This document shows positions 1 to 5,182 of a stretch of 5,182 bases of DNA, in pieces. Under the pieces are notes generated by a model. It made no database searches. It worked only from the letters and a program-made list of their open reading frames with translations, and was not told the DNA's origin. The stretch covers positions 1-5,182 of the forward strand of contig DMIX01000068.1 in the NCBI GenBank assembly GCA_003451975.1. Direction: 5' to 3'. Within the stretch, counting starts at the first letter, position 1; every line of letters begins with the position of its first letter. Position numbers and translations under genes: made by a program. Origin of the DNA: Propionibacteriaceae bacterium (lineage in GTDB: Bacteria > Actinomycetota > Actinomycetes > Propionibacteriales > Propionibacteriaceae).

Positions 1-1
1 T

Positions 2-1048
2 TCCCCGCTTGCTGCCATCCCCGACTGGGTCAACACCACCTGCCCGGGCTGTGGTGGTGCCGCGACGCGCGACACCGACACCATGGACACCTTCGTGGAT
101 TCCTCCTGGTACTACTTCCGGTACTGCTCGCCGAACTACACCGAAGGTCCGTTCGACCCGGCCGAGGTCGCCAAATGGATGCCGGTGGCGCAATACGTCG
201 GTGGCGTGGAGCATGCGATTCTGCACCTGCTGTACTCGCGCTTCTTCACCAAGGTCTTGCAGGACATCGGGCTGGTGGATTTCCCCGAGCCGTTCCTGCG
301 GTTGATGAACCAAGGCCAGGTCATCAACCAGGGCAAGGCAATGAGCAAGTCGCTGGGCAATGGGGTCGACCTGGGCGCTCAGATCGACGCCTATGGGGTC
401 GACGCGATCCGCACCACGGTGGTGTTCGCCGGACCGCCCGAAGACGACATCGACTGGGCCGATATGTCGCCGGGTTCGTCGCTGAAGTTCCTGCAGCGCG
501 CCCATCGCCTGGCCACCGAAGTGTCCAGCGAGGTGGGTGTCGACGTCGGTACCGGGGAGTTGACTCTGCGGCGCGCCACCCACAAGGCGGTGGCCGAAGT
601 GACCGAGGCCGTCGAGGGACGCCGTTTCAATGTGGCGGTGGCTCGCATGATGGAGCTGGTCAACGCCACCCGCAAGGGCATCGACACCGGTGCCGGTGGC
701 GCCGATGCCGCCGTCCGTGAGGCGACCGAGGCGCTGGCCGTGATGCTCAGCACCGTCGCGCCTTATGTAGCCGAGGAGATGTGGGAACTGCTGGGTCATG
801 CGCCGTCGGTTGCCAACGCGACCTGGCCAACGGCCGATCCGGCGCTGTTGGTGGCCGACGAGGTCACCTGCGTGGTGCAGGTGCAAGGCAAAGTTCGCGC
901 CAAGCTGCAGGTCTCACCAGCCATCGGCGAGGAAGACCTGAAGGCTGCCGCCCTGGCCGATCCGGGTGTCCAACGCGCCCTGGATGGCCGAGAGGTGCGT
1001 CAGTTCATCGTGCGGGCGCCCAAACTGGTCAGCATCGTTCCGGCCTGA
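2..1048 (+). CDS. leuS: Leucyl-tRNA synthetase, C-terminal part (5' truncated by window edge)
   Basis: Class I aminoacyl-tRNA synthetase that charges tRNA-Leu with leucine in the cytoplasm. The frame is open from base 2, giving 348 residues; the N-terminal HIGH motif and editing domain lie outside the window. Seen, in order: a CPGC zinc-type knuckle (residues 14-17 of the fragment), [13 protein letters not shown] (from residue 25), [16 protein letters not shown] (about 67-82) that forms part of the catalytic core, the KMSKS-type loop as AMSKS (113-117, bases 338-352), an alpha-helical anticodon-binding domain (about 185-280), and the C-terminal domain with [10 protein letters not shown] (291-300). 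These match the family closely. The leucine-specific domain, which in E. coli LeuS lies between the NQG/CQG segment and KMSKS, is absent: only a few residues separate NQGQVI from AMSKS. The first lysine of KMSKS is alanine, while the second, catalytically important lysine is kept. The stop codon lies in a hairpin shared with the convergent downstream gene. Confidence 0.97.
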   Translation, partial: SPLAAIPDWVNTTCPGCGGAATRDTDTMDTFVDSSWYYFRYCSPNYTEGPFDPAEVAKWMPVAQYVGGVEHAILHLLYSRFFTKVLQDIGLVDFPEPFLRLMNQGQVINQGKAMSKSLGNGVDLGAQIDAYGVDAIRTTVVFAGPPEDDIDWADMSPGSSLKFLQRAHRLATEVSSEVGVDVGTGELTLRRATHKAVAEVTEAVEGRRFNVAVARMMELVNATRKGIDTGAGGADAAVREATEALAVMLSTVAPYVAEEMWELLGHAPSVANATWPTADPALLVADEVTCVVQVQGKVRAKLQVSPAIGEEDLKAAALADPGVQRALDGREVRQFIVRAPKLVSIVPA

Positions 1049-1066
1049 GTCGGCACGCGATTCAGG
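1044..1066. terminator. Hairpin between convergent genes, candidate bidirectional terminator
   Basis: An 8-bp stem with a 7-base loop: left arm CCTGAGTC (1044-1051), loop 1052-1058, right arm GATTCAGG (1059-1066). In the + transcript every position pairs, one of them as G-U; in the - transcript that position is a C-A mismatch. The stem contains the TGA of leuS (1046-1048) in one arm and the TGA of the convergent EEP gene (complement of 1062-1064) in the other. There is no U-tract on either side, so this is not a canonical intrinsic terminator. High-GC actinobacteria often use hairpins without a U-tract, so a terminator role is inferred from position. Confidence 0.45.
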
Positions 1067-2072
1067 ACTGGGCCAGCTCCACGACGCTGCCCAGGTGATC
1101 GGTGCCGGCCACCCGGAAACGATTCACGCTGACGGTGCGGAAGGGTTGCGAGGCCAGCACGTGGTCGATGGTGATCAGCGGAACCATCCGATCGGCGGGA
1201 TAGGTGGGCTGCCAGCCCTGCTCGGTTTGGTGCAAGCCGGTCGCGCTCACCAGCCGGCGGAAAGTCACATGCTCCGGTACGGAGTTCAGATCGCCGGCCA
1301 ACACCAGCGGCTGTCCCTCGAAGCGCTGGGCGAGCTGGGTGACGGCTTCAGCATCGCTGAGCCAACCCTCGACGCGGCCACGCACCGGGTTCATGGGATG
1401 GGCGCCGATCAGGGTCAGCGAATGGCCGTTTACCGTCAAACTCACCGCCAGGTTGGTGGCTCCGGTGCCAGTGGTGTGGGCGATCTCGGTCACCGGGGCT
1501 TTGGCGAGAATCTGGGTTCCGGAGGAGTCGCCGTCCCAGGGGCCGCGACTGGTGCGTCCGGTGGTGCCCACGTGGTAGGGCAACAAGGCCTGCCACGCCG
1601 GCTCGGTGAGCACAGCCTGGGCCTGGTCGGTGAATTCGGTGAGTACTAGGACGTCGGGCTGGACCCGTTGCCTCTCGGTGAGGAGCTCTGAGGTGTCGGC
1701 CTGGCCGTAGTGCAGGTTCAACGCCATCACCCGCAAGGTGGGCTCGGTTTGGGCCGAGGCGGTGCTGGACGGGTCAAAATAGGGCACCAGCACCACGGCA
1801 TTGATCAGCAAACCGGTCAGTGGTATCAGTGCGAACAGCCGTCCGCCGCCGCGTCCTGCCCACAGCAGGATTAGCGCTGATACCGCCCACGACGCCAGGC
1901 CGTAGGGAATGAACGATGACCACATCGCGATCTGGCGGCTGGCGGTTTGCAGTTGCGGGAACACGTACAGCAGAACCATGGCTAGGCCGGGAAGCGCCAC
2001 CACGGTCGCGACGACGAGCGGCAGCGGCTTGGGGGCGCGGTAACTCACCCGACCCAGTTTGTCAGTGCCCAC
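1062..2072 (-). CDS. Membrane-anchored endonuclease/exonuclease/phosphatase family protein, VanJ-like
   Basis: About 336 residues from the GTG at 2072. Three hydrophobic helices come first (about residues 17-38, 51-72 and 79-99). Positive charges before helix 1 and in the second loop (AGRGGGR) predict a cytoplasmic N-terminus and an extracytoplasmic C-terminal domain. That EEP domain (about 112-336) keeps all family landmarks: LRVMALNLHYG (Asn119), DVLVLTEF (Glu146), GAHPMNP (His225), LAGDLNS (Asp261, Asn263), IDHVL (Asp303, His304) and GTDH (Asp325, His326). It should therefore be an active metal-dependent phosphoesterase. EEP members include nucleases, inositol phosphatases and the VanJ proteins of Streptomyces, membrane proteins tied to teicoplanin resistance and undecaprenyl-pyrophosphate hydrolysis; three helices plus an outside EEP domain fits VanJ best, but the substrate is inferred. 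The frame stays open upstream to 2240, but that would overlap comEA head to head and adds low-quality sequence. Other starts are TTG at 2075 and GTG at 2048; none has a clear Shine-Dalgarno site. Confidence 0.85.
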   Translation of the reverse strand: MGTDKLGRVSYRAPKPLPLVVATVVALPGLAMVLLYVFPQLQTASRQIAMWSSFIPYGLASWAVSALILLWAGRGGGRLFALIPLTGLLINAVVLVPYFDPSSTASAQTEPTLRVMALNLHYGQADTSELLTERQRVQPDVLVLTEFTDQAQAVLTEPAWQALLPYHVGTTGRTSRGPWDGDSSGTQILAKAPVTEIAHTTGTGATNLAVSLTVNGHSLTLIGAHPMNPVRGRVEGWLSDAEAVTQLAQRFEGQPLVLAGDLNSVPEHVTFRRLVSATGLHQTEQGWQPTYPADRMVPLITIDHVLASQPFRTVSVNRFRVAGTDHLGSVVELAQS

Positions 2073-2165
2073 CAAGCCGCGTCGCGGCGACGCGGTTGTG
2101 AATACGAAACAGGATCGTCCACAGGTGGTCACACTGCTGACCGCACCATCGTCGCGCTGCACACA
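2073..2165. promoter_or_regulatory. Divergent intergenic region between the EEP gene and comEA
   Basis: These 93 bases should hold the promoters of both divergent genes. I see no convincing -35/-10 pair on either strand. On the - strand TATTCA (complement of about 2099-2104) and on the + strand CAGGAT (2110-2115) are the nearest things to a -10 box, both weak. No purine-rich ribosome binding site precedes the proposed comEA start. The most obvious structure is the palindrome at 2077-2095. A regulatory role is inferred from gene orientation. Confidence 0.45.
2077..2095. repeat. 19-bp perfect inverted repeat, candidate operator or leader hairpin
   Basis: CCGCGTCGC (2077-2085), a central G (2086), then GCGACGCGG (2087-2095): two 9-base arms that are exact reverse complements. 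It lies four bases upstream of the proposed GTG start of the EEP gene, where a ribosome binding site would be expected, and about 70 bases upstream of comEA. As DNA, an odd-centred 19-bp palindrome could bind a dimeric repressor. As RNA it could fold with a 7-bp stem and a 5-base loop and mask translation initiation. High local GC makes chance palindromes more likely, so function is unproven. Confidence 0.5.
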
Positions 2166-3059
2166 GTGCCGGACGTGACCGAACAAACCGGCGAGCTGAG
2201 CGCGGTGGCGCGACGGCGCCTGAACGAGCTGCTGAGTCAACCCTCGCCGGCCGCGTCGTCGCCCCTTGAGGTCGATGCTGTGGAATCCGCGCAGGAACCC
2301 AGCCCCGACTGGATCACCTCATTGCGGGAGGCCGGCGCGTCGGTCGGTGCTCCGTCCCCGGTGAGCCCGGCGGACGAGGCGCCGACCCGCGGCGGTGGCC
2401 TGCCGCGGTGGTTCGGCACGGCAGTTACCTTCACCCGCGAACACCTAGTCACCGTCGTGGTGGTCCTCGTGGTGGGAATCCTGTGGACCGGCTACAGCCT
2501 GTTTCAGGTGCGAACCGCGCCCGTGGCCGACGCCGTGCCTCGAGTGGCGAACACTGCAGCCTCACCGAATGCTCCAGCGACCGGGCAGCCGAGTGTCGCC
2601 GTTGCGTCCAGCGAGGTGGTCGTGCACGTCATCGGCGCGGTGCGGCATGCCGGGGTCTATCAGCTCGCGGAGGGGTCGCGGGTGGCCGACGCCATCGCTG
2701 CTGCCGGCGGACTGAGTGGCAGCGCCGACACCGGTGAGCTGAACCTGGCGCAGGTGCTGAGCGATGGCCTTCAGCTCAAGATCGGGACCCGCAAACATCC
2801 TGGTGGTTGGCTGCGCACCGGCGCCGATGCAGCATCGTCGGGCGCCGCGGGGGCGGATCCGGCTTCGGCGAAGCTATCGATCAACTCCGCCACCGAGGCC
2901 CAGCTCGACACACTGCCGGGGATCGGGCCGGTCACTGCGGCCAAGATCGTCGCCTGGCGCACCGAGCACGGGAAGTTCACCGCACTGACCGAACTGCAGG
3001 AGGTGGACGGGATTGGGCCCAAGACCTACGCCGACCTCGCAGACCGGGTCCAACTCTGA
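2166..3059 (+). CDS. comEA: ComEA, competence DNA receptor with SLBB and helix-hairpin-helix domains
   Basis: A membrane-anchored DNA-binding protein of the natural transformation machinery that holds incoming double-stranded DNA on the outer membrane face and hands it to ComEC. The 297 residues show a long polar, presumably cytoplasmic N-terminus (1-92), one transmembrane helix (about 93-114), a Pro/Ala-rich linker, an SLBB domain (about 150-207, VVVHVIGAVRHAGVY and later AAAGG), a Ser/Ala/Gly linker, and a C-terminal (HhH)2 DNA-binding domain starting LSINSAT (237-243). The two hairpins are LPGIGPVTAAKI (250-261) and VDGIGPKTYADL (280-291). This matches the ComEA order of Gram-positive bacteria. 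The GTG at 2166 is the chosen start; GTG at 2175 is equally possible, and neither has a Shine-Dalgarno site. The last 47 bases overlap the proposed comEC start, implying an operon. A role in DNA uptake is known for the family; whether this organism is competent cannot be told. Confidence 0.93.
   Translation: MPDVTEQTGELSAVARRRLNELLSQPSPAASSPLEVDAVESAQEPSPDWITSLREAGASVGAPSPVSPADEAPTRGGGLPRWFGTAVTFTREHLVTVVVVLVVGILWTGYSLFQVRTAPVADAVPRVANTAASPNAPATGQPSVAVASSEVVVHVIGAVRHAGVYQLAEGSRVADAIAAAGGLSGSADTGELNLAQVLSDGLQLKIGTRKHPGGWLRTGADAASSGAAGADPASAKLSINSATEAQLDTLPGIGPVTAAKIVAWRTEHGKFTALTELQEVDGIGPKTYADLADRVQL
2998..3005 (+). promoter_or_regulatory. Strong Shine-Dalgarno site for comEC, inside comEA
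   Basis: AGGAGGTG at 2998-3005 is followed after 7 bases by TTG at 3013, which opens the comEC frame. It is the best Shine-Dalgarno match I noticed ahead of any start in the window. It lies within the second helix-hairpin-helix of comEA, where the bases also encode Gln-Glu-Val. The first in-frame stop upstream in the comEC frame is TGA at 2986-2988, so this TTG is the first usable start in that reading frame. Confidence 0.6.
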
Positions 3060-5182
3060 GGCGCTGGATCTTCGCCCGCTGATCCTTGCCGGTGCTGCCT
3101 GGCTGGGCGCCGGCGTCGGCACCTCGACTGCACAAGGCTGGCTGCCGTGGGCGATGCTCGGCGTAGCGGGCGCTGTCGGAGTGGCCGTCCGCTCGTCGCG
3201 GCTGGTGGTGGCGACTGCCCTCGTCGTCGGCGTGACGGTTGGCGCGGGCGCGACGCAAGCGCTGATGGTGGCGGATTCTGTGGTGGCCGATCTCGCCCAA
3301 CAAAGGGCTATGGTCACGATCACCGGCCAGGTTGCTCAGGGCAGAGTGATCGACTCCTCGCCCGGAGGGGCGATATGGCTGGTTCCGGTCGGCGTGCAGC
3401 GGGTCGAGGGACGCGGCGCATCCTGGTGGAGCGGCACCACGGTACTGCTCAGTGCCAGCGGCAATCAGCTCGATGCGTGGCGCGACCTGGCTCCCGGCAG
3501 CACGGTCACGACGACGGTGCGACTGTCGGCCAGCGACGACCCGTCGGTTGCGGCGTGGGCCTCGGCGCGTGACTCGCCACAGCTGGTGGCTGCACCGGGT
3601 GTGGTGGATCAGGCGGTGAATACCGTCCGTGCCGGGCTGAGGCTGTCGGTGTCGGGGTTGCCGCCTGGTCCGGCAGCACTGGTGCCGGCGCTGGTGGTGG
3701 GCGACACCAGCGCCATGACCGCGGATCTGGTCGAGCAGTTCCGCCTCACCGGCCTGACCCACCTGACGGCGGTTTCGGGGGCCAATCTCACCCTCATGTT
3801 GGCCGCGATGTTGTGGGCGGCGGGGCGGCTGAAGGTGTTGGGTTGGGGTCGTCGGGTGCTGGCATTGCTGGGTGTGCTGGGTTTCGTGGCGCTGTGTCGC
3901 GGCGAGCCCAGCGTGTTGCGAGCTGCCGCGATGGGGCTGATCGGATTGCTGGCGCTGGGCTGGTCGGGGCCACGACAGGGATTGCGGTATCTGTCCTGGG
4001 CGATGGTCGGGCTGTTGCTGATCGATCCGTGGTTGGCGCGGTCGGTGGGGTTCGCGCTGTCGGTGCTGGCCAGCGCCGGAATTCTGCTGTGGGCTCGGCG
4101 CTGGGCACAGATATTGGCTCGGTGGCTGCCGATGTGGCTGGCCGAGGCGTTCACGGTGCCGCTGGCTGCTCAGCTCGCGACCCAGCCGGTGGTCACGGCG
4201 ATCTCGGGGCAGGTGAGCGTGGTTGGAGTGCTGGCGAATGTGGTGGCAGGCCCGTTGGTGGGACCGGGCACCGTGCTCGGTTTCGCCGCGGCGTGGACGT
4301 CGGTGGTGCTGCCGCCGCTGGCGGCAGTGCTGGGCTGGGGTGCTGGCGGATTCACCCAGGGATTGTGTTGGATCGCGAGTGTGGGTTCGGCCTTGCCCGG
4401 TGCTGCGGTTGCCTGGCCGGTCTCGGCGGTGGGAATCGGCTTGCTGGTGATCGTCAGTGTGCTGATGGCCGCGGTGATGGGTTGGTTGCTGGCGCGCCCG
4501 TTGCTGACCAGTGTGCTGTTGCTGGGCATGGTGTTCATCTGTTGGAAGCCGCTGGCCCCGCCGGGCTGGCCTCCCGAGGAATGGGCGACGGTCTCGTGCG
4601 ATGTCACCCAAGGTGATGCAACCGTGATTCACGCCGGGCCGCAGACTGCCATCGTGGTCGACTCCGGGCCTGATCCGGGGTTGGTGGATCGTTGTCTGGA
4701 TCAACTCGGCATCGAATGGGTGCCGTGGTTGATCTTCACCCATCCGCACGCTGATCACATCGGTGGCGCCGCTGGGGTGGCCTCCGGACGCCGAGTCGGG
4801 CGAGTCTTGCTCGCTGCGACCACAGCCGAGGCTCCGGGTTCGCAGCGCATCCAGGCCGCGCTGCCTGGCATCGCGGTGGAGCGGGCTGTCGCCGGGACCA
4901 TGGTGAGTGCCGGTGACGCTCGCGTCACCGTGCTGGCCTCGCCACCGCTGATCGGGGTCTTGGACCAGAGCGCGGATTCGGCTGCGGAGAACGATGCCTC
5001 CTTGCTGCTGCGCGCCGAAACTGGGGGAGTGCGGCTGCTGCTCGCCGGGGACTTACAAGAGGACGGCCAACGCTGGGCGCTCGCCGCCGCTGACGTGGCG
5101 GCCGACGTGCTGATCGTGCCGCACCACGGCTCAGCCCATCAAGACGCCGGATTCCTGGCTGCGGTCGGTGCCCGAGTGGCGG
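3013..5182 (+). CDS. comEC: ComEC, DNA-uptake channel protein with metallo-beta-lactamase domain (3' truncated)
   Basis: A polytopic membrane protein that forms the channel for single-stranded DNA entry during transformation. There are 723 residues in the window, and the frame is still open at the right edge. Seen: hydrophobic helices at about 22-80; a DUF4131/OB-fold-like segment (about 100-185); the Competence domain (about 225-490) with LVVGDTSAM (227-235), GLTHLTAVSGANLTLM (247-262) and DPWLARSVGFALSVLASAGI (338-357), flanked by many helices; then a metallo-beta-lactamase domain from DVTQGDA (530) with THPHADHIGG (His577, His579, Asp581, His582), LLLAGD (Asp680) and VPHHGS (His704, His705). 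The metal ligands visible are intact, fitting the proposed nuclease role of this domain. The start is TTG 3013 with AGGAGGTG upstream. The next in-frame ATG, at 3154, would lose the first helix; CTG 3064 is unlikely. The gene overlaps comEA by 47 bases, so co-expression is expected. The family usually ends a few tens of residues after the HHG motif, so most of the protein is here. Confidence 0.93.
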   Translation, partial: MGPRPTPTSQTGSNSEALDLRPLILAGAAWLGAGVGTSTAQGWLPWAMLGVAGAVGVAVRSSRLVVATALVVGVTVGAGATQALMVADSVVADLAQQRAMVTITGQVAQGRVIDSSPGGAIWLVPVGVQRVEGRGASWWSGTTVLLSASGNQLDAWRDLAPGSTVTTTVRLSASDDPSVAAWASARDSPQLVAAPGVVDQAVNTVRAGLRLSVSGLPPGPAALVPALVVGDTSAMTADLVEQFRLTGLTHLTAVSGANLTLMLAAMLWAAGRLKVLGWGRRVLALLGVLGFVALCRGEPSVLRAAAMGLIGLLALGWSGPRQGLRYLSWAMVGLLLIDPWLARSVGFALSVLASAGILLWARRWAQILARWLPMWLAEAFTVPLAAQLATQPVVTAISGQVSVVGVLANVVAGPLVGPGTVLGFAAAWTSVVLPPLAAVLGWGAGGFTQGLCWIASVGSALPGAAVAWPVSAVGIGLLVIVSVLMAAVMGWLLARPLLTSVLLLGMVFICWKPLAPPGWPPEEWATVSCDVTQGDATVIHAGPQTAIVVDSGPDPGLVDRCLDQLGIEWVPWLIFTHPHADHIGGAAGVASGRRVGRVLLAATTAEAPGSQRIQAALPGIAVERAVAGTMVSAGDARVTVLASPPLIGVLDQSADSAAENDASLLLRAETGGVRLLLAGDLQEDGQRWALAAADVAADVLIVPHHGSAHQDAGFLAAVGARVA

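Noticed and set aside
391..753. A 120-codon - strand frame opposite leuS
   Set aside because: Shadow of the LeuS anticodon-binding region, with no motif and no ribosome binding site.
2119..2128. Short palindrome CCACAGGTGG upstream of comEA
   Set aside because: Only 4-bp arms, common by chance in this base composition, and no second copy was noticed nearby.
2073..2240. Extending the EEP gene upstream to a start at 2240
   Set aside because: The extra 56 residues have no family similarity, overlap comEA head to head, and read through the intergenic palindrome. Starts at 2072 or 2048 place the charged tail and first helix as expected.
3813..4616. A 267-codon + strand frame rich in Gly/Ala/Arg within comEC
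   Set aside because: It is out of frame with ComEC, lacks recognisable motifs, and sits where the Competence domain is encoded in another frame.
2977..4758. A 593-codon open frame on the - strand opposite comEC
   Set aside because: Its product is a low-complexity Arg/Gln/His/Pro-rich string with no domain. It is the typical antisense shadow of a GC-rich gene, and the + strand here encodes a clear ComEC.
1..5182. Search for tRNA, rRNA, CRISPR arrays, insertion sequences or tandem repeats
   Set aside because: None seen by eye. Coding is almost continuous, and no repeat units or transposase motifs were found.

Overview
The window is GC-rich and tightly packed. It reads as chromosomal DNA from a high-GC actinobacterium. 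The evidence is the strong G/C bias at third codon positions, GTG/TTG starts with few Shine-Dalgarno sites, and a leucyl-tRNA synthetase next to comEA and comEC, an order I know from several actinobacterial chromosomes. The LeuS is the compact CPGCGG / AMSKS type, not the longer type with a GKxGKS motif that I recall from Mycobacterium and Streptomyces. This points tentatively towards Propionibacteriales or Micrococcales relatives; no species can be named.

Layout. (1) Bases 2-1048, + strand: the C-terminal part of leuS, cut by the left edge. (2) Bases 1062-2072, - strand: a membrane-anchored endonuclease/exonuclease/phosphatase (EEP) family hydrolase of VanJ-like architecture, convergent with leuS across a 13-base gap and a shared hairpin. 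(3) Bases 2073-2165: a short divergent intergenic region with a 19-bp palindrome. (4) Bases 2166-3059, + strand: comEA, a membrane-anchored DNA receptor with SLBB and helix-hairpin-helix domains. (5) Base 3013 to the right edge, + strand: comEC, the DNA-uptake channel with a C-terminal metallo-beta-lactamase domain. It probably starts at a TTG inside comEA and is cut by the window end.

How the genes work together. ComEA and ComEC form the late DNA-uptake module of natural transformation: ComEA binds double-stranded DNA at the outer membrane face, and ComEC passes a single strand into the cytoplasm. Their overlap indicates co-transcription and probable translational coupling. LeuS is a housekeeping enzyme. 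The EEP protein is on the opposite strand and probably acts outside the membrane on a phosphate ester or lipid pyrophosphate; nothing in the sequence ties it to DNA uptake beyond its divergent position.

I see no mobile element, RNA gene, CRISPR array or clearly new system. The points worth a second look are the overlapping comEC start, the intergenic palindrome, the shared stop-codon hairpin, the reduced LeuS and the location of the VanJ-like gene.
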